A DNA stretch of 7,079 nt, from contig JAPULM010000086.1 of the NCBI GenBank assembly GCA_027294925.1, forward strand, positions 1 to 7,079, written 5' to 3'. Below are positions 1-6,765 of the stretch, one piece after another; positions within the stretch are counted from its first letter, which is position 1; every line of letters starts with the position of its first letter. The notes under the pieces are model-generated. The model was not told the DNA's origin, searched no databases, and saw nothing but the letters and a program-made list of their open reading frames with translations. The position numbers and the translations under genes are program-made. The stretch comes from a bacterium (GTDB lineage Bacteria; Tectomicrobia; Entotheonellia; Entotheonellales; Entotheonellaceae).

Positions 1-554
1 CCTTCCATGCTAAACACGCCGTCAATCACCACCATCTTGCCAACCTCAGGCCCCAGATGCTGTAGCACACGCTCCAAATCTTCAGGATCGTTGTGCTTAA
101 ATTTAAGCATTCTGCCAAACGAAAGACGGCAGCCATCGACAATGCTGGCATGATCTTGACGATCCGTGATGACGAATTCGCCTTTACCCACCAAGGCCGA
201 GATCGTACCTAAGTTGGTCTGATAGCCAGTGCTAAACATCAACGCCTCTTCACGTTGCATGAATTTGGCGAGGCGCGCCTCAGCCTCTTCATGAAGGACC
301 AATGTCCCATTGAGATAGCGTGAGCCAGTGCATCCCGTTCCGTACTTTTTTATGGCATCAATAGCAGCTTTTTTGACCTTTGGATGATTGGTCAAGCCCA
401 GGTAGTTGTTCGATCCGAGCATGATCATTTCCTTGCCATCGACAACCGCCATGGGACCCTGCTCAGTTTCAACCACTTTAAAGTACGGATACCATCCCTG
501 CTCACGGGCAATCGCCGCCTCCGTAAAATCGCGGCACTTTTGAAGGAGTTTCAT
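1..554 (-). CDS. Alpha-oxoamine synthase family PLP enzyme (serine palmitoyltransferase / KBL / BioF-like), 3' part outside window
   Basis: The reading frame starts at the ATG at 554-552 and stays open to the left edge, giving 184 codons; family members are usually about 390-420 residues, so more than half is missing. Visible family motifs are GSNNYLGL (residues 47-54), [12 protein letters not shown] (72-83), [10 protein letters not shown] (107-116), [11 protein letters not shown] (131-141), where His135 is the expected residue stacking on the PLP ring, and DGVFSMEG at the edge. The PLP-binding lysine lies in the missing part. The family condenses an amino acid with an acyl thioester under decarboxylation in the cytoplasm. 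I cannot separate serine palmitoyltransferase, 2-amino-3-ketobutyrate CoA ligase and 8-amino-7-oxononanoate synthase from this fragment. There is no biotin or threonine-dehydrogenase gene nearby. The divergent SDR partner makes a lipid role plausible (inference). The start is supported by an AGGTG site 8 bases upstream; the two nearby upstream ATGs are out of frame. Confidence 0.9.
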   Translation of the reverse strand, partial: MKLLQKCRDFTEAAIAREQGWYPYFKVVETEQGPMAVVDGKEMIMLGSNNYLGLTNHPKVKKAAIDAIKKYGTGCTGSRYLNGTLVLHEEAEARLAKFMQREEALMFSTGYQTNLGTISALVGKGEFVITDRQDHASIVDGCRLSFGRMLKFKHNDPEDLERVLQHLGPEVGKMVVIDGVFSME

Positions 555-562
555 TGTGTACG

Positions 563-567
563 CACCT
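563..567 (-). promoter_or_regulatory. Ribosome binding site of the oxoamine synthase gene
   Basis: AGGTG on the minus strand, 8 bases before the ATG at 554. It decides between this ATG and the out-of-frame ATGs at 573 and 580. Confidence 0.6.
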
Positions 568-620
568 ATACATGAGACATGGCTATCGCCAAAGGTATAC
601 ACCGGGACGCAGACCGACGT

Positions 621-649
621 ATAATAGGCTTGAAAACGATGCTTGTCAA
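621..649 (-). promoter_or_regulatory. Sigma70-type promoter for the oxoamine synthase gene
   Basis: Read on the minus strand, a perfect -35 box TTGACA (649-644) is followed by a 17-base spacer and TATTAT (626-621), which matches the -10 consensus at five of six positions. The predicted start is near 614, giving a leader of about 60 bases before the ATG at 554. The spacer and the -35 box are covered by the inverted repeats described separately, so binding of a regulator there would be expected to compete with RNA polymerase (inference). Confidence 0.75.
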
Positions 650-664
650 TGCTTTTCAAGCATC
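628..664. repeat. Two overlapping inverted repeats in the divergent intergenic region (candidate operator)
   Basis: GCTTGAAAA (628-636) is an exact reverse complement of TTTTCAAGC (653-661). GATGCTTG (638-645) is an exact reverse complement of CAAGCATC (657-664). The two pairs share the right-hand arm CAAGC, so they are mutually exclusive. Both lie upstream of the predicted leftward start site, so they would act as a DNA site for a dimeric regulator rather than as an RNA hairpin in that transcript. The hexamer ATGCTT recurs at 639, 649, 673 and 759. No T-tract suggests a terminator. Confidence 0.5.
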
Positions 665-712
665 TAAAAACAATGCTTTATTGCCGGCTCATGGCAATCT
701 ATGATCAGCTTT

Positions 713-718
713 TATAAT
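713..718 (+). promoter_or_regulatory. Possible -10 box for the epimerase gene
   Basis: An exact TATAAT lies about 115 bases before the epimerase ATG. No recognisable -35 box sits 16-18 bases upstream and there is no extended -10 TG. A weaker alternative is TTGTCA (643-648), a 16-base spacer and TAAAAA (665-670), whose -35 would lie on top of the leftward -35. The rightward promoter is therefore not settled. Confidence 0.3.
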
Positions 719-823
719 ACTTAACAGGCTCTATCTATATCCGAATCATACTTTAATGATGCTTAAGCTCTGGGACAGAACAACGCCTAATGATTGATGG
801 CTTCACTCCTGTCAGCCGGAATT

Positions 824-828
824 AAGGA
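824..828 (+). promoter_or_regulatory. Ribosome binding site of the epimerase gene
   Basis: AAGGA, 5 bases before the ATG at 834. It supports that ATG as the start. Confidence 0.65.
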
Positions 829-833
829 ATAAT

Positions 834-1811
834 ATGCATGCGTTAGTTACCGGTGGCACAGGATTTATTGGCAGCCATTTAGTAGCGTCGCTAATCGCAC
901 GCGGTTGGCGTGTCCGTTGCCTAGTACGCCCGACGAGTCAGCGCAAACCGCTAGCCGCCTACGATGTCGAGTATATCGTGGGCGCCTTGCAAGACCGTGA
1001 GTCCTTACGATATGCAGTGCGGGACATCGACGTCGTGTTTCACCTTGCGGGCGCCACGCGGGTTCGTGTGGCGACGGATTATGAACGCATTAATAGCCTC
1101 GGAACCCAAAACCTCATCGAAGCTTGTGCAGCGTCGTCCCCACATCTACGAAAATTCCTCTTGATTAGCAGCATCGCTGCAGCGGGCCCCAGCCGAACCG
1201 GCACCGCACTTACCGAAGACCAGCCGCCATGTCCCGCGGGGCCATATGGCCGGAGCAAACTGCTGGCGGAAGAAATCGTGTTGGCTTACAAAGAACATTT
1301 GCCGGTAATCGTCTTACGCCCGAGCGCCATCTATGGCCCAGGAGACACTGACTTTTTCCAGCTCTTTCAAGCCATTAAGTACGGTATCCTACCCCATATT
1401 GGGCGTCAAGATTTACACCTGGACCTCTGTTTCGTATCCGATCTGGTACACCGCATAGTAACGGCAGCGGAACACCGCAATGGGCTCGGCGATGTCTTTT
1501 TTTTAGGTGGGACGTGCCACACCTGGCGTACATTTGGCCACGCCATCGGCCAGCAGATGGGGGTACGACCACGAGAACTAAGACTGCCTCGCGCCCTGGT
1601 CTTGGCGATTGCCAGCCTGGCAGACGGCTGGGCCATCCTGCGCCAGCAACCCAGCATTTTGGGCCGGGCAAATCTGACCGAACGCCTGCAACCATTCTGG
1701 GTTTGCGACGACCAAAAAGCCGCAGGCGCATTTGGCCATACGCCACGCACGCAACTATCAGACGGCATTGCACAAACCCTATGTTGGTATCGACAGGCAA
1801 AATGGCTATGA
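834..1811 (+). CDS. NAD(P)-dependent epimerase/dehydratase, extended SDR family
   Basis: A cytoplasmic or membrane-peripheral oxidoreductase of 325 residues, full length for extended short-chain dehydrogenases. The Rossmann motif TGGTGFIG is at residues 6-13. The LVRPTS stretch (30-35) places an arginine after the second beta strand, often seen in NADP-using members. The HLAGA strand (70-74), the catalytic serine in ISSIAA (111-116) and the catalytic pair in YGRSK (Tyr138, Lys142) are present, as is LRPSAIYGPGD. The C-terminal pattern WVCDDQKA and the closing WYRQAKWL resemble epimerase-like reductases annotated as steroid-dehydrogenase-like, which include the caulobacterial ceramide reductase CerR (from memory). 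The TGALGQIG signature of SDR-type threonine dehydrogenase is absent, arguing against a threonine-degradation pair. Hopanoid-associated epimerase or OleD-like reductase remain possible. The substrate is unknown; reduction of a long-chain keto product of the divergent oxoamine synthase is an inference. Confidence 0.9.
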   Translation: MHALVTGGTGFIGSHLVASLIARGWRVRCLVRPTSQRKPLAAYDVEYIVGALQDRESLRYAVRDIDVVFHLAGATRVRVATDYERINSLGTQNLIEACAASSPHLRKFLLISSIAAAGPSRTGTALTEDQPPCPAGPYGRSKLLAEEIVLAYKEHLPVIVLRPSAIYGPGDTDFFQLFQAIKYGILPHIGRQDLHLDLCFVSDLVHRIVTAAEHRNGLGDVFFLGGTCHTWRTFGHAIGQQMGVRPRELRLPRALVLAIASLADGWAILRQQPSILGRANLTERLQPFWVCDDQKAAGAFGHTPRTQLSDGIAQTLCWYRQAKWL

Positions 1812-1841
1812 TCGACAGACTACCCCGGCATCGCGTAGATA

Positions 1842-2474
1842 TCAATTCCCTTCAGCGTGCGTAGACGTCACTTGGCGCTCTCGCCTACCTCGCATGCGCC
1901 ATATGAGCCAACATATAAGGCCCACCACAAGCAGCGCAACAACAGCTCGCTCAAGGCTCTCAAACCATGCCGCAATAGCATCAATATGATCGGCGAATAA
2001 ATAGCCGCTCCAGCACACCAAGGGGATAAAAACCAAGCTGGCCAAGGTATCAATCGTGATGAAACGCCAAAGCCCCATCTGCATGCTCCCGGCAAGCAGA
2101 AAGGTAGGGGCGCGCAGTCCAGGCGTAAAACGCGCCAGGAAAACGGTGGCATTCCCATACTTGGCAAAAAATGCAGCGCCTTTTACAAGACGTCGAGGCG
2201 ACAGCCAACGTGCAAAATAAGCCGACGTGGTCAGACGCGACGCAATACCGCGCCCGAAGCCAAACAGTAAGATATCGCTGATGAGGACACCGAGAAACGT
2301 CACAACCAACATGAGGACCGGATCAAGCACGCCTGAGGCAACCAGGGCGCCGCCCGCCAGAAGCACCAGCTCTTCCGCCATGGGAAAGCCAACGCCACAT
2401 AAAAACAACAGGGAAAAAATCAAAAAATAAACCCAGAGGGCGGAATAAGCATGCAAAAAAGCTAGCATCGCCAC
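1842..2474 (-). CDS. DedA-family integral membrane protein (VTT / SNARE-associated domain)
   Basis: A hydrophobic protein of up to 210 residues, the usual DedA length. Apolar segments lie at about residues 8-28, 36-49, 53-74, 143-160 and 177-194. The family signature is visible: GFPMAEE (29-35) with the conserved acidic residues, an acidic residue at Asp67 before FGFGRGI, and RFTPGLRAPTFLLAG (115-129), the conserved arginine-rich re-entrant loop. The tail is basic (RMRGRRER). DedA proteins act in the inner membrane on lipid carriers or phospholipids; some recycle undecaprenyl phosphate, but the substrate here cannot be read. The start is uncertain: GTG at 2474 has no good site before it, while ATG at 2468 (two codons in) has GAGGTGG only about 2 bases upstream. 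It follows glcF after 56 bases and is probably cotranscribed. It converges with the epimerase gene, 30 bases between stop codons. Confidence 0.88.
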   Translation of the reverse strand: MAMLAFLHAYSALWVYFLIFSLLFLCGVGFPMAEELVLLAGGALVASGVLDPVLMLVVTFLGVLISDILLFGFGRGIASRLTTSAYFARWLSPRRLVKGAAFFAKYGNATVFLARFTPGLRAPTFLLAGSMQMGLWRFITIDTLASLVFIPLVCWSGYLFADHIDAIAAWFESLERAVVALLVVGLICWLIWRMRGRRERQVTSTHAEGN

Positions 2475-2530
2475 CTCAGCTTACCGAACAAATCGGGATC
2501 ATCTACAGCCGTCCGGAGCGGCACGCAATA

Positions 2531-3853
2531 CTAGTTTCCCTGCCTCATCGCTTGATAAGATAGATCAATTAACTCAATCGGATGTAGCACGGGGATGTCA
2601 AGTTTCGCCTGTGCAACACCGGCACGAAGTTGCATCATACATCCTGGATTGCCGGTTGTGATTATATCGGGATGGGCGGCTTTCATATGATCCATTTTGC
2701 ACGCTAAAATCTGCATCGATAGGTCGTGATGAGTAATATTATAGGTACCTGCCGCACCACAACAAAAATCGGCATCAGTTACGGGCACCAGTTGTAACTC
2801 TGGAATTTGTTGCAATAAATCACGCGGTTGGCTCTGTACACCCTGAGCATGCAAGAGATGACACGGATCGTCATACGCCACGCGTTTGTGAACCGGCCCG
2901 AGCGGTCCGCGCAATGGCTCGCGGGCTAAACATTCCGAGATATCCTGTACCTTGTCACTAAATCGGTGCGCCCGTTCGGCAAATTCGACATCTTCTTGTA
3001 AGAGTTCGCCGTAGGCCTTAAGCTGAGCGCCACAGCCAGCAGCATTATTGACAATGGCATCAACGTTCTGCTGTTCAAATGCAACAATATTACGGCGCGC
3101 CAACTGACGGGCCGTCTGACGCTCACCAGCATGCATATGCAAGGCGCCACAGCAAACCTGATGGGTTGGCGTCCAGATGTCATAGCCATTGGCCTGTAAG
3201 ACCCGCTGCGTAGCGTGATGCACGTCGGCAAACAAGTGGTCCATCACACAGCCGGAAAAAAAACCAACCCGACGGCTAATCGGCGCCTTTCCCGCCACCA
3301 CCTCCGGTGTTGCCCGGGTAAACGAACGTTTTGGCAGCCATGGTAGCATCGCCTCCATACGCTTCAGACCCTCAGGCAACAAGTCAAAGGCGCGTAAACG
3401 ACGCAGTAACGCCTGAAGGCCTAGGCGTTGATACCAACGCAAAGCATTAAATAGCTGCTCTATACGCCAGGGGTACGGAAACAATTCGCGAAACACCAGG
3501 CGCCGCACCAGGCGCTCCTGCCAGGAACGTGGTATATGGCGCTCGATTTGCCCACGCGCCCGCTCCATCAAGTCGCCAAACTGCACATGCGACGGACATG
3601 CCGTTTCACACGCCCGGCAGTCCAAGCACAGATACATATGCTCGACAAAATTCGGCGTCATGGGCAAGCGCTCCTCGTTGACAGCTTTAATCAGATAAAT
3701 ACGGCCGCGTGGCGAGTCCATCTCGACACCTAGGATGCGGTAAGTCGGGCACTTATCCAAACAAAGCCCGCAGTGAATGCAGGTCGAAATCTTTTCGTCC
3801 TGTGGGCGGTCAACATCATCGAACACGGGAAGCGACGTGTTTTCTGTCGCCAC
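2531..3853 (-). CDS. glcF: Glycolate oxidase/dehydrogenase iron-sulfur subunit GlcF
   Basis: The 440-residue electron-transfer subunit of glycolate oxidase, expected at the inner face of the membrane, taking electrons from the FAD subunits toward quinone. Two 4Fe-4S motifs are intact: Cys25, Cys28, Cys31, Cys35 (CIHCGLCLDKCP) and Cys76, Cys79, Cys82, Cys86 (CLDCRACETACP). Two CCG domains follow: Cys202, Cys234-Cys235-Gly and Cys274; then Cys331, Cys364-Cys365-Gly and Cys405. The length is close to other GlcF proteins. The start is a GTG at 3853, one base after the glcE stop, supported by AGGAGGA (3867-3861) 7 bases upstream and lying within the end of glcE. A lactate-oxidation subunit (LutA/LldE) is less likely because those lack this N-terminal ferredoxin part. 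A D-lactate oxidising complex of the same architecture cannot be excluded. Confidence 0.93.
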   Translation of the reverse strand: MATENTSLPVFDDVDRPQDEKISTCIHCGLCLDKCPTYRILGVEMDSPRGRIYLIKAVNEERLPMTPNFVEHMYLCLDCRACETACPSHVQFGDLMERARGQIERHIPRSWQERLVRRLVFRELFPYPWRIEQLFNALRWYQRLGLQALLRRLRAFDLLPEGLKRMEAMLPWLPKRSFTRATPEVVAGKAPISRRVGFFSGCVMDHLFADVHHATQRVLQANGYDIWTPTHQVCCGALHMHAGERQTARQLARRNIVAFEQQNVDAIVNNAAGCGAQLKAYGELLQEDVEFAERAHRFSDKVQDISECLAREPLRGPLGPVHKRVAYDDPCHLLHAQGVQSQPRDLLQQIPELQLVPVTDADFCCGAAGTYNITHHDLSMQILACKMDHMKAAHPDIITTGNPGCMMQLRAGVAQAKLDIPVLHPIELIDLSYQAMRQGN

Positions 3854-3854
3854 G

Positions 3855-5228
3855 TTATAGTCCTCCTAGAAAACGTCCCGGATTAAGCCGGTTTTGCGGA
3901 TCGAATACGGCTTTAATGGCGCGCATTAGGGCAAAATCGTCACCAGGTGCACCCCAAATATCACACTGGCGCTTGATCTCAGCAGGCGCCCGTTCGATCA
4001 CTCGGCGTCCTTTCAACTGTGTTACGCAGTCATCCAGCACGCGGATATATCGCAATAGTTGCGCCGTGCCGGACACGCTGTCTTCAGTAGACGATATATT
4101 GATATACACAATACCACTTCCAGCATGGGCGAGGATTGGCCAGGCGGCATCGGCACGCGTCGCAGCCGCCTGCATGGTCTGAAAAAAAGCGGGTAGATCA
4201 GACATGTGCAGACTCACCTTGCTCATTACCCCTTGTGAAGCAGCGGCATGCGCCGCAATCGGGAACTCTTCAAAGGCACGCCAGAAATGGTGTTGTTCAG
4301 CCGTAGGTAAGGAAAGCACCGATAAAGACCCAGACAGTGGCAAGGCGCGTAACGCCTCCGCTATGCGTCGTGTCTGGCGTTCTATAACATCCGGCATACC
4401 CTCAACACGGACCACGAGTAGATAGGGCGAATCGATGGCGGACAGACCAGCCCGTTGTGCGAGAAGTGTTCCTGCCGCCGCATTCAAGACTTCCAAACTG
4501 CTAAGACGCAAAGGCACCTGCAGAAGAGCTTGTAACAAAGGAAGCATATCCGCGTGGTGCGAAAAGCCAACCATCACCGTACGCTCACCGGATGGCAAGG
4601 GATGCAGTTTACAGGTTAACTCCACGACCACCCCCAAGGTGCCTAACGAACCGATATAAAGCTTATTCAGATCATAGCCGGTGACATTCTTAACAACGCG
4701 GCCGCCGGCCTTGGTTCGTTTACCATCAACGGTAATAACGGCCATGCCTAATACAAGATCACGCGCAGTGCCATACATCAACCGACGTGGCCCGCTCATA
4801 TTGGCGGCAATTATGCCTCCGATAGTGGTGGTGGCGGCGGCAGGCGGATCAAGCGCCAAGAACTGCCCTTGTTCACCTAATGACTTTTGCAAATCAGCCA
4901 AACGTAGTCCGGCCTGCATCGTCACCGTCATATCGGCAGGTTCATAGGCAAGTTGTGCGTGCAGACGCTGCAGTCCTAACAAGACATCGACGCGCTCCGG
5001 TCTGCCACCTAAGGTCAAATGGCTACCGCCACCGCGAGGAAATATCGTTGCCTGGTGCTCATCAGCCAAACACATGACCGCCGCCACCTGCTCTTCATCA
5101 GCCGGCCACACCGCAATGGCGGGTGGCACGCCATCAACGGTATACATCGCCGCGTCAGCACCAACAAGTAGATATTCTGTACCTAGCAAGGATTGCAGGG
5201 CTGTGGCTAGCCCGTCATGAGCGGACAT
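3855..5228 (-). CDS. glcE: Glycolate oxidase/dehydrogenase FAD-binding subunit GlcE (long form)
   Basis: An FAD-linked oxidase subunit of 457 residues. The PCMH-type FAD fold shows PRGGGSHLTLGG (64-75), DPPAAATTTIGGIIAANMSGPRR (127-149) and GGRVVKNVTGYDLNKLYIGSLGTLGV (175-200); the last is characteristic of GlcE. The C-terminal cap ends in FDPQNRLNPGRF (442-453), typical of the FAD-oxidase C domain. E. coli GlcE is about 350 residues; this one has a longer N-terminus and a longer cap domain, so it resembles a complete FAD oxidase more than the reduced enterobacterial form. It works with GlcD and GlcF in oxidising glycolate to glyoxylate. The ATG at 5228 overlaps the end of glcD by 14 bases and has GAAGGG (5239-5234) 5 bases upstream, so the two are translationally coupled. 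Confidence 0.9.
   Translation of the reverse strand: MSAHDGLATALQSLLGTEYLLVGADAAMYTVDGVPPAIAVWPADEEQVAAVMCLADEHQATIFPRGGGSHLTLGGRPERVDVLLGLQRLHAQLAYEPADMTVTMQAGLRLADLQKSLGEQGQFLALDPPAAATTTIGGIIAANMSGPRRLMYGTARDLVLGMAVITVDGKRTKAGGRVVKNVTGYDLNKLYIGSLGTLGVVVELTCKLHPLPSGERTVMVGFSHHADMLPLLQALLQVPLRLSSLEVLNAAAGTLLAQRAGLSAIDSPYLLVVRVEGMPDVIERQTRRIAEALRALPLSGSLSVLSLPTAEQHHFWRAFEEFPIAAHAAASQGVMSKVSLHMSDLPAFFQTMQAAATRADAAWPILAHAGSGIVYINISSTEDSVSGTAQLLRYIRVLDDCVTQLKGRRVIERAPAEIKRQCDIWGAPGDDFALMRAIKAVFDPQNRLNPGRFLGGL
3861..3867 (-). promoter_or_regulatory. Strong ribosome binding site of glcF inside the glcE 3' end
   Basis: AGGAGGA on the minus strand, 7 bases before a GTG start. The strong site fixes this uncommon start codon and implies translational coupling with glcE, whose stop codon is at 3857-3855. 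Confidence 0.8.
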
Positions 5229-6693
5229 TTGTGCCCTTCATCGCATCAGCGACCACTGCTTGCGCCGCCTCCATATTCGGCTCGTCAGTGACAGCGCCGC
5301 AACGACAACGGCCGCGCATCGGGATCACTTTACCAGGATTGCACAACTCTCGAGGGTTAAACACCTGGCGAACGCGGAGCATGACGTCAAGATCATCATC
5401 ATTGTATAGCCATGTCATACAATTCTTTTTTTCCAGCCCAATGCCATGCTCACCGCTCAACGCCCCGCCCAAATCAACACAAGTGCGAAGAATATCTTCA
5501 CCGGCCTGCAATACGCGTTGTAGTTCCTCTTGGTTCTTCTCGTCGTAGAGGACAAGCGTATGTAGGTTGCCGTCACCGGCATGGAACACATTAGCAATGC
5601 GCAAACCATATTTCTGGCCAATTGCCTGGATCCGTCGCAGTGCTTCTGGCAAACGCGTACGTGGTACAACCCCATCATGCGTATAATAATTAGGACTCAA
5701 ACGGCCAATCGAACCAAATGCTTGCTTGCGGCCTTTCCACAGAAGCGCACGCTCGGCCTCATCCTTGGCCAGGCGAATAGTTCGGCAGCCATGTTGTCGA
5801 CACACCGCGTCAATGCGCTCCGCATCGGTCTCCATACCATCAGCAATGCCATCCAGTTCAATCAGCAGCACAGCGCCGGCATCAAGCGGTAATCCGGCGC
5901 TGGTCGCGCTTTCCACCGCTTGAATGGTCAAATTGTCCATCATTTCTAGTGCAGCAGGAATAATGCCGACGCCGATAATGCCATTCACCGCGTTGCTTGC
6001 ATCATCAACGGTATCAAAATCGGCCAACATCGTCTTCCATGCCTCCGGGCTACGCATCAAACGTACGGTGATACTGGTCGCAATGCCAAACGTGCCTTCC
6101 GACCCCACAAACAACCCGGTGAGATCATAGCCGGGCGTGTCCAGCGTCGAAGCGCCGAAATGGACGACCTCGCCATTCGGCAATACAATCTCTAGACCTA
6201 AGATATGGTTGGTGGTAACGCCGTATTTCAAGGTGTGCGGGCCGCCTGAGTTTTCCGCCACATTGCCACCAATGGTACACGCTCCTTGACTAGACGGGTC
6301 CGGCGCATAATAAAAGCCAGCCCCGGCAACAGCCAAGGAGAGATGCAAATTCACCAAACCAGGCTGTACCGTCGCACATTGATTCACATAATCAAGCTCT
6401 AGGATCTGATTCATGCGACACATTTCAATAACAAGACCACCGTCGAGCGCCAACGCCCCCCCACTCAAACCAGTGCCCGCGCCACGAGCGACAAAAGGAA
6501 TCGCATGACGGTTTGCCAACTTGACAATCGCCGCCACCTGATCAGTTGTGGTGGGGAATACTACGGCGCCAGGCGGGGCTTTATCGAGCGTATGCCCATC
6601 GCATTCGTACACCAGCATGTCTTCTGGCGCCGACAAGACCGGAGATGGCGCAACAATGGCAACCAACCCTTGCAGAAGCTCGGATTTTTCCAT
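5215..6693 (-). CDS. glcD: Glycolate oxidase/dehydrogenase catalytic FAD subunit GlcD
   Basis: A 492-residue FAD-linked oxidase (E. coli GlcD is about 499) that oxidises glycolate, and often D-lactate, to the 2-oxo acid. The FAD-binding domain shows the entry motif VARGAGTGLSGGAL (68-81), PDPSSQGACTIGGNVAENSGG (131-151) and the stretch from about 187 to 204 containing GYDLTGLFVGSEGTFG. The FAD-oxidase C domain shows FHAGDGNLH (370-378) with His371, GEHGIGLEKK (414-423) with His416, and FNPRELCNPGKVIP (445-458). A short tail of about 34 residues with a CRC pair (463-465) follows; its role is unknown. The ATG at 6693 has GGGAGGTG (6706-6699) just upstream. It is the first gene of the leftward glc set. 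D-lactate dehydrogenase (Dld-like) is the main alternative, made less likely by glcE and glcF next door. Confidence 0.94.
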   Translation of the reverse strand: MEKSELLQGLVAIVAPSPVLSAPEDMLVYECDGHTLDKAPPGAVVFPTTTDQVAAIVKLANRHAIPFVARGAGTGLSGGALALDGGLVIEMCRMNQILELDYVNQCATVQPGLVNLHLSLAVAGAGFYYAPDPSSQGACTIGGNVAENSGGPHTLKYGVTTNHILGLEIVLPNGEVVHFGASTLDTPGYDLTGLFVGSEGTFGIATSITVRLMRSPEAWKTMLADFDTVDDASNAVNGIIGVGIIPAALEMMDNLTIQAVESATSAGLPLDAGAVLLIELDGIADGMETDAERIDAVCRQHGCRTIRLAKDEAERALLWKGRKQAFGSIGRLSPNYYTHDGVVPRTRLPEALRRIQAIGQKYGLRIANVFHAGDGNLHTLVLYDEKNQEELQRVLQAGEDILRTCVDLGGALSGEHGIGLEKKNCMTWLYNDDDLDVMLRVRQVFNPRELCNPGKVIPMRGRCRCGAVTDEPNMEAAQAVVADAMKGTNVRS

Positions 6694-6698
6694 ACACT

Positions 6699-6706
6699 CA
6701 CCTCCC
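6699..6706 (-). promoter_or_regulatory. Ribosome binding site of glcD
   Basis: GGGAGGTG on the minus strand; its GGAGG core ends 7 bases before the ATG at 6693. Strong and well spaced. Confidence 0.75.
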
Positions 6707-6736
6707 GTATAGCAAAGCCAACAATCCTATGTGGTC

Positions 6737-6765
6737 ATTATAGGAAAGATTCGGATGGGGATCAA
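6737..6765 (-). promoter_or_regulatory. Sigma70-type promoter for the glcDEF(-dedA) operon
   Basis: On the minus strand TTGATC (6765-6760, four of six consensus positions), a 17-base spacer and an exact TATAAT (6742-6737). The predicted start is near 6730, with a leader of about 37 bases to the glcD ATG. The promoter covers the ribosome binding site, start codon and first codons of the divergent comF gene. Confidence 0.65.
6742..6745 (+). promoter_or_regulatory. Ribosome binding site of comF
   Basis: AGGA, 9 bases before the ATG at 6755. It favours this ATG over the upstream in-frame GTG at 6731, which has no clear site. Confidence 0.45.

Larger units (their letters stand above)
555..833. 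other. Divergent intergenic control region
   Basis: A 279-base spacer between two divergent starts, visibly richer in A and T than the genes around it. It holds the leftward promoter, the overlapping inverted repeats, a TATAAT near 713, the 8-base palindrome GCTTAAGC (761-768) and a possible 11-codon frame (790-825). No RNA gene, tRNA or terminator was recognised in it. Confidence 0.6.

Noticed and set aside
691..706. A TGGCAA-N5-GATCA stretch resembling a sigma54 promoter
   Set aside because: The -12 element lacks the required GC dinucleotide at the right spacing.
790..825. An 11-codon frame (MIDGFTPVSRN) ending 8 bases before the epimerase ATG, as a possible leader peptide
   Set aside because: There is no convincing ribosome binding site, no run of regulatory codons and no attenuator hairpin. 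Its length is expected by chance.
1..1811. Oxoamine synthase plus SDR as a threonine degradation pair (kbl with SDR-type tdh)
   Set aside because: The SDR carries TGGTGFIG and LVRPTS rather than the TGALGQIG start of SDR-type threonine dehydrogenases, and the genes are divergent rather than in one operon.
1375..1845. A 156-residue minus-strand frame opposite the epimerase gene
   Set aside because: It is antisense to a well-supported SDR gene, has a proline/arginine-rich low-quality composition and no recognisable motif; a shadow frame.
2510..2527. Possible terminator between glcF and dedA
   Set aside because: Only a 4-base GCCG/CGGC stem around TCCGGA and no T-tract on the leftward strand.
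3709..4182. A 157-residue plus-strand frame opposite the glcE/glcF junction
   Set aside because: It spans two real genes antisense, has Ser/Arg/Pro-rich composition and no family signature; a shadow frame.
5123..5548. A 141-residue plus-strand frame opposite the glcD/glcE junction
   Set aside because: Antisense to strongly supported FAD-oxidase motifs; no ribosome site or domain visible.
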